Assembly: GCA_016703325.1 (NCBI GenBank)
Contig: JADJCH010000001.1
Span: forward strand, 1 to 64,000
Length of the DNA stretch: 64,000 bases
Origin: Burkholderiales bacterium
GTDB lineage: Bacteria > Pseudomonadota > Gammaproteobacteria > Burkholderiales > Burkholderiaceae_C
Direction: 5' to 3'
Shown here piece after piece: positions 55,707 to 63,835 of the stretch; position 1 is the first letter of the stretch, and every line of letters begins with the position of its first letter. Under the pieces are notes generated by a model. That model did no database searches. It saw only the letters and a program-made list of their open reading frames with translations, and had not been told where the DNA came from. Made by a program: the position numbers and the translations under genes.

Positions 55707-57209
55707 TCACAAGCTGCCCCCCGGGCCCGGGCCGGCCCGGCCCCCCCCCAAACGGCCGGCCGGCCCCGCCCGGGCCCCGGGCGGGCAGGGGGCGGCGAAG
55801 ATCTTCCCAGGGTTCATGATGTTCTTCGGGTCCAGGGCGCGTTTGATGCTGCGCATCATCGCCACCGCGCCTTCACCCGCCTCCTCCAGCAGGAAGCCCA
55901 TCTTGTGCAGGCCTACGCCGTGCTCACCGGTGCAGGTGCCGCCGCAGTCGATGGCGCGCTGCACGACGCGGCGGTTCAGCTCCTCAGCGCGTTCGTGCTG
56001 CTCGACGCTGGACGGGTCGATCAGGTAGGCGATGTGGAAGTTGCCGTCGCCCACATGGCCGACGATGTAGTGCGGCAGCCCCGCGTCGGTGGCCTCCTGT
56101 TTGGCCGCGACCACGCAGTCCGCGAGCTGGGAGATCGGCACGCAGGTGTCGGTGGTGATGGTGCGGCAGCCCGGGTTCAGGTGCATCGCCGAGAAGTAGG
56201 CCTTGTGCCGCGCCGCCCAAAGGCGTGAGCGCTCCTCCGGCGTGGTGGCCCACTGGAAGTCCTCCCCACCGTGCTCGCGGGCGATCTCCTGCACCGTCTC
56301 GGCCTGCTCCTGCACGCTGGCCGGGCTGCCGTGGAACTCCATCAGCAGCATCGGCGTCTCGCGCAGGCCGAGTTTGCTCTGCAGGTTGACACCCTTCACC
56401 GCATTGGCGTCCAGCAACTCGCAGCGGGCGATCGGCACACCCAGCTGGATCAGTGCGATGGTGGTCTGCACCGCAGCCGCTTCGCTGGGGAAATGGCAGA
56501 TCGCTGCCGACACCGCCTCCGGCAGCGGGTAGAGCTTCAGCGTGATCTCGGTCATGACGCCCAGCGTGCCCTCGCTGCCGACGAACAGCCGCGTCAGGTC
56601 GTAGCCGGCAGAGGACTTCTTGGCCCGCGTGCCGGTGCGGATCAGCTCGCCGCTGGCGGTGACCACCTCCAGCGCCAGCACGTTCTCCCGCATGGTGCCG
56701 TAGCGCACCGCATTGGTGCCGCTGGCACGGGTGCCGCACATGCCGCCGATGGAGGCGTTGGCGCCCGGGTCGATCGGGAAGAACAGGCCCTGGTCGCGGA
56801 TCTCGGCGTTCACCTGCTCGCGGGTGACGCCCGGCTGAACGGTGACGGTCAGGTCCTCGGCGTTGACGCTCAGCACCCGGTTCATGCGCGAGACGTCCAG
56901 GCAGATGCCACCCTGGACCGCCAGCAGGTGGCCTTCCAGCGAGGAGCCGACGCCGTAGGGGATCACCGGCACGGCGTACTGGTCGGCCAGCGTCACTGCA
57001 TCGACCACGTCGGCGCTGCTTTCGCAGAAGATCACCGCCGCAGGAGGTGTCACGTCGTAGGGGGATTCGTCCCGGCCGTGCTGGTCGCACACCGCCTGGG
57101 CGGTGCTGCAACGCTCGCCGAAGCGTTCACGCAGCACCTGCAGCATGGCCTGCGGCAGCGGTCGCAGGGACAGTTCGGGCTGCCAGCTGATGGGGTGGGG
57201 GGCGTTCAT
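55707..57209 (-). CDS. FAD-linked oxidase, D-lactate/glycolate dehydrogenase (GlcD/Dld) type
   Basis: 500 residues from ATG 57209. FAD_binding_4 domain: VIPYGVGSSLEGHLLAVQGG, LTVTVQPGVTREQVNAEIRD, ANASIGGMCGTRASGTNAVR, GYDLTRLFVGSEGTLGVMTE. FAD-oxidase C domain: IVGHVGDGNFHIAYLIDPSS, CTGEHGVGLHKMGFLLEEAG, ALDPKNIMNPGKIF. It oxidises a D-2-hydroxy acid such as D-lactate or glycolate. The last 28 residues (APCPPGARAGPAGRLGGGRA and on) are unlike the family and arise from an extremely GC-rich stretch, so the true end may be just after NPGKIF. Confidence 0.92.
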   Translation of the reverse strand: MNAPHPISWQPELSLRPLPQAMLQVLRERFGERCSTAQAVCDQHGRDESPYDVTPPAAVIFCESSADVVDAVTLADQYAVPVIPYGVGSSLEGHLLAVQGGICLDVSRMNRVLSVNAEDLTVTVQPGVTREQVNAEIRDQGLFFPIDPGANASIGGMCGTRASGTNAVRYGTMRENVLALEVVTASGELIRTGTRAKKSSAGYDLTRLFVGSEGTLGVMTEITLKLYPLPEAVSAAICHFPSEAAAVQTTIALIQLGVPIARCELLDANAVKGVNLQSKLGLRETPMLLMEFHGSPASVQEQAETVQEIAREHGGEDFQWATTPEERSRLWAARHKAYFSAMHLNPGCRTITTDTCVPISQLADCVVAAKQEATDAGLPHYIVGHVGDGNFHIAYLIDPSSVEQHERAEELNRRVVQRAIDCGGTCTGEHGVGLHKMGFLLEEAGEGAVAMMRSIKRALDPKNIMNPGKIFAAPCPPGARAGPAGRLGGGRAGPGPGGSL

Positions 57210-57319
57210 GCGTGCGGCTCCGGTTCGGTCGGGCGGGGGGGGGGGGCTTCGGGTGGAAAGGGATTCTAGGCAGCCGACCCGGTCGGCCGATGGCCCTGCT
57301 CGCGCGTATGCTTTGGCAC

Positions 57320-58072
57320 ATGGCCGCAGATCGCACCTCCGCCCCCACCCGCCGCTCCGGCGACCCGGGCATCCCGGAACCCCGCACCGCGGCTGCCGGT
57401 GCCTCGGCACTGGCTGAGGAGCTGGCCACGCTGTATCCGGTGCTGGGGGAGTCGCCTCCATCCGGATGGCGTGAGGACCTGGCCACCCTCGGGCCCGCGC
57501 TGCAGGTGCCGCCTGGAGCGGTGCTGTTCGACGAAGGGGCGCCTTGTCGAGGGTTCCCCTTCGTACTGTCCGGCGAGGTGCGGGTGGCGCGCGGCGCACC
57601 TCAGGGGCGGGCGCTGGAGCTGTACCGGGTGCAGGCCGGGGAGGTCTGCATCGTTTCGGCCTCCTGCCTGTTCGGCCAGTCCGAGCTGTCGGCCCATGGC
57701 GCCACCGTGCAGGCCACCCGGCTGCTGCTGTTGCCGCCGGCGCTGTTCATGCGCTGGTGCGATCACGAACCCTTCCGCCGCTTCGTCTTCGGCGTGTTCG
57801 CCTCCCGGCTGGCCGACCTGATCGCTCTGGCTGAAGCGGTGGCCTTCCAGCGTCTGGACCAACGCCTGGCCGCCGCCTTGCTGGGCCACGGCGGCACGCT
57901 GCACACCACCCACCAGCAACTGGCCGACGAACTCGGCACCGTGCGGGAGATGGTCACCCGGTTGCTGCGCCGCTTCGAACGGGAGGGCTGGTTGCGCCTG
58001 GGCCGGGAGCGCATCGAGCTGCTGGACGCCGCAGCGCTGCGCCGGCTGGCGGCGCCATCGCAGACCGGTTGA
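57320..58072 (+). CDS. Crp/Fnr-family transcriptional regulator
   Basis: 250 residues from ATG 57320; ATG 57308 and 57290 are alternatives. The cNMP-binding fold is seen in VPPGAVLFDEGAPCRGFPFV, LSGEVRVARGAPQGRALELY and ASCLFGQSELSAHGATVQAT; the C-terminal HTH_Crp domain in HTTHQQLADELGTVREMVTR followed by LLRRFEREGWLRLGRERIEL. No FNR-type Cys cluster. The perfect palindrome TGTGA-N6-TCACA 770 bp downstream, before the DUF2892 gene, is a likely target. Confidence 0.92.
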   Translation: MAADRTSAPTRRSGDPGIPEPRTAAAGASALAEELATLYPVLGESPPSGWREDLATLGPALQVPPGAVLFDEGAPCRGFPFVLSGEVRVARGAPQGRALELYRVQAGEVCIVSASCLFGQSELSAHGATVQATRLLLLPPALFMRWCDHEPFRRFVFGVFASRLADLIALAEAVAFQRLDQRLAAALLGHGGTLHTTHQQLADELGTVREMVTRLLRRFEREGWLRLGRERIELLDAAALRRLAAPSQTG

Positions 58073-58232
58073 TGTGCCCGCCTGAACCGGGCCTGATGTG
58101 AAATCGCAACATCCACCAAAAGGAGGATGAGGGGTTGCTTGCCCTAAAGTGACAATTCTTCACGTTGATGTCGGTGCTCCTGCAACGGTTGTGGGAGAGC
58201 TGCGACACAACGAAATCAACCGAGGGATTGAT

Positions 58233-58790
58233 ATGAAGAAGTGGATTCTGGGGGTTGCGCTTGCGGCGGCGGCGGTGGGTGCTCAGGCGCAGATGTATGT
58301 GTCGGCTTCCGGTGGCTTGTCTTCGGCCAGCGTGGACTGCAGTGGGAGCAGCGGTTGCGACAAGTCCGGATTTGGCTTCAAGGTCCTGGGCGGTTATCGA
58401 GTGACACCCAATGTCGCGGTTGAAGCGGGCTACTACAACTTGGGCAAGTGGTCGGCTTCGGTTCCTTGGGGCACTGCCACGCTGAAGACCGACTTGAAGA
58501 CCGCAGGGTTCGGAGTCGGTGCCGCCCTGTCTGCCAATATTGCGCCGAAGGTGAACGTGGTGGGGCGTCTGGCCCTGGCCTCGATGAGCAGCAAGCTGTC
58601 GGTGAGCTTGGCGGGCAACTCGGCCAGTGAGTCCGAGTCAAATGTCGGGGTGCTTCTGGGTCTGGGCATTGGCTATGCAGCCACCAAGAACCTGTCGATC
58701 GATGCAACCTTCGACACGGGCAAACATGAGTTCGATGGTGAGACCGGCAGCGCCCGTGTCTTCGGCCTCGGCCTGACGGCCTCGTTCTGA
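58233..58790 (+). CDS. Outer-membrane beta-barrel protein
   Basis: 185 residues. A signal peptide (MKKWILGVALAAAAVGAQAQ, cleavage after AQA) is followed by alternating strands and the C-terminal Phe typical of BAM-inserted proteins (LGLTASF). Strands such as SGFGFKVLGGYRVTPNVAVE and GVLLGLGIGYAATKNLSIDA fit an eight-stranded OmpA/OmpW/Opa-like barrel. Two Cys (VDCSGSSGCDKS) lie in the first loop. It follows the Crp/Fnr gene by 160 bp; a strong terminator comes 18 bp after its stop. Confidence 0.9.
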   Translation: MKKWILGVALAAAAVGAQAQMYVSASGGLSSASVDCSGSSGCDKSGFGFKVLGGYRVTPNVAVEAGYYNLGKWSASVPWGTATLKTDLKTAGFGVGAALSANIAPKVNVVGRLALASMSSKLSVSLAGNSASESESNVGVLLGLGIGYAATKNLSIDATFDTGKHEFDGETGSARVFGLGLTASF

Positions 58791-58808
58791 TCGCTGCGCG
58801 GTCCACTC

Positions 58809-58834
58809 AGGCGACCCACAGGGTCGCCTTTTTC
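58809..58834 (+). terminator. Intrinsic terminator after the barrel protein gene
   Basis: A 9-bp stem AGGCGACCC / GGGTCGCCT around ACA, followed by TTTTTC. Confidence 0.9.
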
Positions 58835-58858
58835 GATCTGTGACTGAAGTCACAGATC
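58835..58858. promoter_or_regulatory. Perfect CRP/FNR-type palindrome
   Basis: GATCTGTGACT-GA-AGTCACAGATC, 11-bp arms with a 2-bp centre. Its core TGTGACTGAAGTCACA fits the Crp consensus TGTGA-N6-TCACA exactly. It lies 61 bp before the start of the DUF2892 gene and right after a terminator, so it probably controls that gene. Confidence 0.7.
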
Positions 58859-58919
58859 AAACCGCCCCGTGGTTACACACTGCGACCCATCCGGCACGGT
58901 GCCGGTCCGAGGTGTTGCA

Positions 58920-59117
58920 ATGAAGACCAATGTTGGCGGTATCGACCGCATGGCCCGCATCGTGGTGGGTGCCCTGCTGATCCTGTTGACCCTGATGGGC
59001 ACGATCGGCGTGTGGGGCTGGATCGGTGTGGTGTTGCTGGGCACCGGCCTGCTCAAGACCTGCCCGGCCTATTCCATCCTGGGCTTCAACTCCTGCCCGA
59101 TGGACCGCAAGACCTGA
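58920..59117 (+). CDS. DUF2892 small inner-membrane protein
   Basis: 65 residues: MKTNVGGIDRMARIVVGALL, then LILLTLMGTIGVWGWIGVVL with two closely spaced membrane helices, and a CPAYSILGFNSCPMDRKT tail with two Cys. This is the YgaP-type transmembrane module (DUF2892) found alone. In E. coli YgaP the module anchors a rhodanese; here no rhodanese domain is attached. The preceding Crp-type palindrome suggests tight control. Confidence 0.93.
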   Translation: MKTNVGGIDRMARIVVGALLILLTLMGTIGVWGWIGVVLLGTGLLKTCPAYSILGFNSCPMDRKT

Positions 59118-59149
59118 GGTTTGAGCGGACTCGTCCTGTGGGCGGGTCC

Positions 59150-60163
59150 TCAGTCGTACACCGGCACCTGCCCGTCGCGCAGGCTGCCGCGGCGCGCCTG
59201 GTAGTCGGGCATCACCGAACGCACCACCTCCCAGAAGGCCGGGCTGTGGTTCATCTCGTGCAGGTGCGCCAGTTCGTGGGCGACCACGTAGTCGATGCTG
59301 GGCAGCGCGAAGTGAATCAGCCGCCAGTTCAGCCGCACCGTACCGTCGGCACTGGCACTGCCCCAGCGGGTCTGGGCTGAGCTCAGCCGCAATCTGCGGA
59401 TGTTCACCCCCAGCCGCGCGGCATAGAAGGCGCAACGCTCTTCGAACAAGGCCAGGGCCTGGCGCTGCAGCCAACCCTGCACCGCATCGCGGATCTGCGT
59501 CGGCTGGGCCGCCAGCGGCAAACCGACGCGCAGGCTGCGAGGCTGGGCGCTGAACCATGCGCCCGTCACGGTGGGATCCAGGCGGACCTCCATCGGCGCC
59601 CCCAGGAAGGGCAGGGACACACCATCGCGCCAGTCCACACGGGCGGCCTCCAGTCGCTCCAGGCGCTGGTGCTGGTCGTGCAGCTTGCGCAGGATCCAGC
59701 TGGACCGTGCCTGCAGCGCCTGATCGATCTCACCCTGACCGACCCAGCGGGGGGCGCGCACCGCCAGGCCCTCCTCGCCGACCACGAAGCCGATGCTGCG
59801 GCGCTGGCTGCGGCTCAGTTCATAGCCGATCAGGTGCTCGCCCAGCCGCAGTTCGCGGTTGCTGCGCAGGTGCCGCAGGAGGTTGCGAGCCGGAGCCCGG
59901 GCAGGGGCGGCATCCCGGGGTCCTTCGGCGGGCGGCTGGACGGAGGTCGACTCGGTCAGCTGCTGCGGGTTCAGGGGGGACGACCGTTCGTTTCCTGCCG
60001 CAGGCGATGCATCCAGCACAGGAAGGGTCGGTGGGGTGTCGTCCCGCCAGGGCAGGCTCAGCTGGGTCGAGGCCGGATCCGGCGTTGCGCTGCGGGGCGA
60101 ACGAGAACGAGTGGATCGGCCAGGAGAAGAAGCGATAGGGGGCTGCCTCGGGTGGCTGCGCAT
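59150..60163 (-). CDS. YgjP-type (DUF45) metallopeptidase
   Basis: 337 residues. The first 95 are Pro/Ser/Ala-rich and look disordered. The folded domain has YELSRSQRRSIGFVVGEEGL, RLRLSSAQTRWGSASADGTV, and zinc motif DYVVAHELAHLHEMNHSPAF (HExxH near residue 302), with the conserved WGSC-like WGSASADG. Members are zinc peptidases of the YgjP/WLM clan; substrate unknown. It precedes no close partner; plsC lies 21 bp upstream on the same strand. Confidence 0.9.
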   Translation of the reverse strand: MRSHPRQPPIASSPGRSTRSRSPRSATPDPASTQLSLPWRDDTPPTLPVLDASPAAGNERSSPLNPQQLTESTSVQPPAEGPRDAAPARAPARNLLRHLRSNRELRLGEHLIGYELSRSQRRSIGFVVGEEGLAVRAPRWVGQGEIDQALQARSSWILRKLHDQHQRLERLEAARVDWRDGVSLPFLGAPMEVRLDPTVTGAWFSAQPRSLRVGLPLAAQPTQIRDAVQGWLQRQALALFEERCAFYAARLGVNIRRLRLSSAQTRWGSASADGTVRLNWRLIHFALPSIDYVVAHELAHLHEMNHSPAFWEVVRSVMPDYQARRGSLRDGQVPVYD

Positions 60164-60184
60164 GTCCCGCTCCCGCTGGTCGAT

Positions 60185-60949
60185 TCAGGCCGGCACACCC
60201 GTCCCACCGGGGGGGTAGGCCTCGGGATCCAGGCGGCGCATCTCGGTCTCGATCCAGGTCTCCACTTCGCGCATCAGGTCGTCCGGGCGGCGGCCTGCGG
60301 GGGCGATGGGCTTGCCGATCGAGATGTCGATCACCCCGGGGCGCAGCAGGAAGGTCTTGCGCGGCCAGCAGCGCGCTGACGTGACCGCGATGGGCACCAG
60401 CGGTACCTGGCAGGTCACCGCCAGGCGGGAGGCGCCGGTCTTGTATTCACCCTGGCCGCCGCGGGGGGCACGGGTGCCCTCCGGGAACATGATCATCCAG
60501 TTGCCCTGGCCCATGATGCGCTTGCCCTGCTCGGCCACCTTGCGCCAGGCCTCCGATGCGCGTCCGCGGTTGATGTGCACCATGTCCAGGCTGCCGATGG
60601 CCCAGCCGAAGAAGGGGATGTACAGCAGTTCACGCTTGAACACGTAGGCCAGCGGGTGGGGCATCAGCGCCGGGAAGGCAAAGGTCTCCCAGGTCGACTG
60701 GTGCTTGGGCACCAGGATCACGGCAGCCTTCTCATCCGCTGCGCTGGGCACGTTGTCCATGCCCTGGATGCGCCAGGTCACGCCGCAGAACCACTTGGCC
60801 CCCAGGATGGCCACGTGCAGCCACTTGGCGCAGATCCAGTAAAGCCGGGTGCTGCTGACGATGGGCGACAGCAGCACCACGAACAGGCTCCAGGGGATCA
60901 CCGTGACGATGAGCCAGAACACAAAGAGGGCGGAACGCAGGTAGGGCAT
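60185..60949 (-). CDS. plsC: 1-acyl-sn-glycerol-3-phosphate acyltransferase
   Basis: 254 residues, one N-terminal membrane segment (MPYLRSALFVFWLIVTVIPW). PlsC motifs: VPKHQSTWETFAFP (motif I, HX4E here rather than HX4D), NWMIMFPEGTRAPRGG (motif III) and VPLVPIAVTS (motif IV). It adds the second acyl chain to lysophosphatidate in phospholipid synthesis at the inner membrane. It precedes the YgjP gene and follows gmhB, all on the minus strand. Confidence 0.92.
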   Translation of the reverse strand: MPYLRSALFVFWLIVTVIPWSLFVVLLSPIVSSTRLYWICAKWLHVAILGAKWFCGVTWRIQGMDNVPSAADEKAAVILVPKHQSTWETFAFPALMPHPLAYVFKRELLYIPFFGWAIGSLDMVHINRGRASEAWRKVAEQGKRIMGQGNWMIMFPEGTRAPRGGQGEYKTGASRLAVTCQVPLVPIAVTSARCWPRKTFLLRPGVIDISIGKPIAPAGRRPDDLMREVETWIETEMRRLDPEAYPPGGTGVPA

Positions 60950-61032
60950 GGGAGCGGGTGGAAGGCGGTGCGGGCTCGGGTTCGGACTTGGACTCGGGTT
61001 CGGATCGGCAATGGGCCCCGCGGGGAGGAAGT

Positions 61033-61626
61033 CTAGCGGCGACCTTCGGCGCGGGCTTCGCTCTGGCGGCGAGCTTCCTGGCTCAGCAGGGCATCGGCAA
61101 AGGCAGTCAGGTCGGCGTGCACTTGCAGCCCGGGCAACTGCTGCCTGAGGGGTTCGAGGTCGGCCTCCGTCAGTTGGGCAGCGCGGCCCGTGCGCACCAG
61201 GTGCGGGGCGCAGCCGGCCTCCACCCCGGCCTGAAGATGGCGCAGCAGGTTGCCGACCGTGGGCACGCCGGCCAGATCGATGTTCAGGCGCTCGCCGATT
61301 TTCTGGAACAGACCCGGGCGGGGCTTGCGGCAGTCGCAGTCATCCTCCGGGGCGTGGGGGCAGAAGAACACCGCGTCGATGCGCCCGCCCAGTGGCGACA
61401 GCGCCTCGTTGAGGGTCTGGTGGATGGTGTTGAGCATCCCCATGTCGTACAGGCCACGCCCCAGTCCGGACTGGTTGGTGGCCAGCACCACACGCCAGCC
61501 GGCCTGGTTCAGTCGGGCCACCGCTTCCAGCGCACCGGGCAGCGGGGACCATTCCTCGACGGACTTGACGTGACCATTGCGGTCGTCGTTGAGGGTGCCG
61601 TCGCGGTCGAGGATGACGAGTTTCAT
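61033..61626 (-). CDS. gmhB: D-glycero-D-manno-heptose-1,7-bisphosphate phosphatase (GmhB), motif IV altered
   Basis: 197 residues from ATG 61626. HAD motifs: KLVILDRDGTLNDDRNG (nucleophile Asp), VVLATNQSGLGRGL (motif II), FFCPHAPEDDCDCRKPRPGL with the Cys/His zinc site. Motif IV reads GVPTVGNLLRHLQAG, whereas family members have VGDSLRDLQA: both Asp are replaced (Asn, His). Those Asp normally hold Mg, so activity may be reduced or lost. GmhB acts in ADP-heptose synthesis for lipopolysaccharide core. Located between glyS and plsC. Confidence 0.88.
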   Translation of the reverse strand: MKLVILDRDGTLNDDRNGHVKSVEEWSPLPGALEAVARLNQAGWRVVLATNQSGLGRGLYDMGMLNTIHQTLNEALSPLGGRIDAVFFCPHAPEDDCDCRKPRPGLFQKIGERLNIDLAGVPTVGNLLRHLQAGVEAGCAPHLVRTGRAAQLTEADLEPLRQQLPGLQVHADLTAFADALLSQEARRQSEARAEGRR

Positions 61627-61684
61627 ACCTCGATCATGGCCCGCCTGTTGCACTGCATCAAGCTCCGGGGTGACAGCGGCCGGG

Positions 61685-63835
61685 TCAGGCCGCCAGGCGC
61701 GACAGGTCGGCCACGCGGTTCATGGCCTCGTGCAGGGTCTTGAGCAGGCCCAGCCGGTTGGCGCGCAAGGCCGGGTCCTCGGCGTTGACCATCACCGCGT
61801 CGAAGAAGGCGTCCACCGGGGCCTTCAGCACGGCCAGTGCCTGCAGGCTGGCGGCGTACTCGTGCCGCTCGAACAGGCGGTCGGCCTGCGGCTGCGCCTC
61901 GGCCAGCGCGGCGGCCAGCTGCCGCTCGGCGGCCTCCTGCAGCAGCGCGGCGTCCACCTTGGCTTGCACCTCGCCCTCGGCCTTCTTCAGGATGTTGCCG
62001 ATGCGCTTGTTGGCCGCAGCCAGCGAGGCGGCCTCCGGCAGGCCGGCAAAGGCACGCACCGCGGCCAGCCGTTTGGGCACGTCGCCCAAGCGCTCCGGCC
62101 GCAGCGCCAGCACCGCATCGACCTCCTGGGCGCTGTAGCCCTGCTCGCGCAGGTTCACCGCCAGGCGGTCCTGGAAGAAGTCGGCCAGCGCCAGGCCCGG
62201 GTCCTCGATCAGCTCGCCGAAGGCCGGGATGGCGGCGGCCAGCATCTCCGGCAGCGACAGCGGCAGGTTCTTCTCCACCAGCAGGCGGATCACACCCAGT
62301 GCGTGGCGGCGCAGCGCAAACGGGTCCTTGTCGCCGGTGGGCAGCTGGCCGATGCCGAACAGGCCGACCAGGGTCTCCAGCTTGTCGGCCAGCGCCAGCA
62401 CCGTGCCGCTGTGGTTGCGCGGCAGCGCGTCGCCGGCAAAGCGGGGCTTGTAGTGGTCCTCGATCGCGATGGCCACCCCGTCGCGCAGGCCCTCGTGGCG
62501 GGCGTAGTAGCCGCCCATGATGCCCTGCAGCTCGGGGAACTCGCCGACCATGTCGGTCAGCAGGTCGGTCTTGGCCAGCTGGGCGGCCTGGTCGACCTTG
62601 TGCTCCAGCATCTGCAGCTCATCGTGCGACTGCACCGAGGCGGGCTGGTGCGCTGCGAGCTGGTGGACGATGGCGTGGCCGATGGCGCGCACGCGCTCCA
62701 TGCGGTCGCCCTGGGTGCCCAGCTTGCCGTGGTACACGACCTTGGACAGGCCCGGCACGCGGCTGGCCAGGGTCTTCTTGCGGTCCTGGTCGAAGAAGAA
62801 CTTGGCGTCGGCCAGGCGCGGGCGCACCACCCGCTCGTTGCCCTGCGTCACTGCGCTGGCATCGGCCGGACGGATGTTGCTGACGATGAGGAACTTGTTC
62901 GTCAGCCTGCCCTCCTTGCCAGGGGTCGTATCCAGCAGCGGGAAGTACTTCTGGTTGGCCTTCATCGTCAGGATGAGGCACTCCTGCGGCACGTCGAGGA
63001 ACTCGGTCTCGAACTGGCAGGTGAGCACGTTCGGGCGCTCGACCAGCGCGGTCACCTCATCCAGCAGCGCCTCGTCCTCGATGGGCTTGAGGCCCTCGGC
63101 CGCCGCGGCGGATGCGAGCTGGCGCACGATCTCGGCGCGGCGCTCGGCGAAGCTGGCGATGACTGCGCCCTGCTCGCGCAACTGGTGCGCGTAGCTGTCG
63201 GCGTCCTCGATCGCCACCACCGGTGTGGTCGCTTCGAAGCGGTGGCCCAGCGTCTCGCGCCCGGCCTTCAGGCCCAGCGCCTCAACATGCACCACGTGCG
63301 TGCCGTGCAGCGCAACCAGCTTGTGCGCCGGGCGCACGAACTTCACGTCGCTCCAGCCGTCGGCCAGCTGGTAGGTCATGACCTTGGGGATCGGCAGCTT
63401 GGCCAGCGCCTCGTCGAGCGCCTTCTGCAGGCCCTCGGTCAGCGTGGCGCCAGGCACCACCGAGTCGAGGAACAGCGCCTCGGCCTTGCCGTCGGGCAGG
63501 CGCTGGAGGCTCGGCACGACGGAGGCGTCGGCGCCGATGGCGGCCAGCTTCTTCAGCAGCGCCGGGGTGGGCTGGCCGTCGGCCGTTAGCGCGACCGTCA
63601 CCGGCATCAGCTTCTGCTGCACCGCGCGGTCGGTCGCGCGCGAGGCCACGGCTGCGACCTGCACCGCCAGACGGCGCGGGGAGGCATAGGCAGTGACGGC
63701 GGCGTCCGCAGCGGCCAGGCCGCTGGCCTTGAGGCTGGCGGCCAGCGTGGCGGCGAAGGATTCCCCCAGCTTCTTCAGCGCCTTGGGGGGGAGTTCTTCG
63801 ACGAAGAGTTCGACGAGCAGGTTCTGCGTGGTCAT
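61685..63835 (-). CDS. glyS: Glycine--tRNA ligase beta subunit
   Basis: 716 residues, the full length of the beta chain: MTTQNLLVELFVEELPPKAL at the start, RRLAVQVAAVASRATDRAVQ, FLDVPQECLILTMKANQKYF, FLIVSNIRPADASAVTQGNE, and the C-terminal anticodon-recognition helices. It charges tRNA-Gly as an alpha2beta2 enzyme with GlyQ. The gene start overlaps (ATGA) the stop of a gene reaching the window end, which does not look like glyQ. gmhB follows 58 bp downstream. Confidence 0.97.
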   Translation of the reverse strand: MTTQNLLVELFVEELPPKALKKLGESFAATLAASLKASGLAAADAAVTAYASPRRLAVQVAAVASRATDRAVQQKLMPVTVALTADGQPTPALLKKLAAIGADASVVPSLQRLPDGKAEALFLDSVVPGATLTEGLQKALDEALAKLPIPKVMTYQLADGWSDVKFVRPAHKLVALHGTHVVHVEALGLKAGRETLGHRFEATTPVVAIEDADSYAHQLREQGAVIASFAERRAEIVRQLASAAAAEGLKPIEDEALLDEVTALVERPNVLTCQFETEFLDVPQECLILTMKANQKYFPLLDTTPGKEGRLTNKFLIVSNIRPADASAVTQGNERVVRPRLADAKFFFDQDRKKTLASRVPGLSKVVYHGKLGTQGDRMERVRAIGHAIVHQLAAHQPASVQSHDELQMLEHKVDQAAQLAKTDLLTDMVGEFPELQGIMGGYYARHEGLRDGVAIAIEDHYKPRFAGDALPRNHSGTVLALADKLETLVGLFGIGQLPTGDKDPFALRRHALGVIRLLVEKNLPLSLPEMLAAAIPAFGELIEDPGLALADFFQDRLAVNLREQGYSAQEVDAVLALRPERLGDVPKRLAAVRAFAGLPEAASLAAANKRIGNILKKAEGEVQAKVDAALLQEAAERQLAAALAEAQPQADRLFERHEYAASLQALAVLKAPVDAFFDAVMVNAEDPALRANRLGLLKTLHEAMNRVADLSRLAA

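Noticed and set aside
58148..58164. Second Crp-like site upstream of the barrel protein (GTGACAATTCTTCAC)
   Set aside because: The spacing is one base too long and the outer bases do not match; compare the perfect site at 58835.
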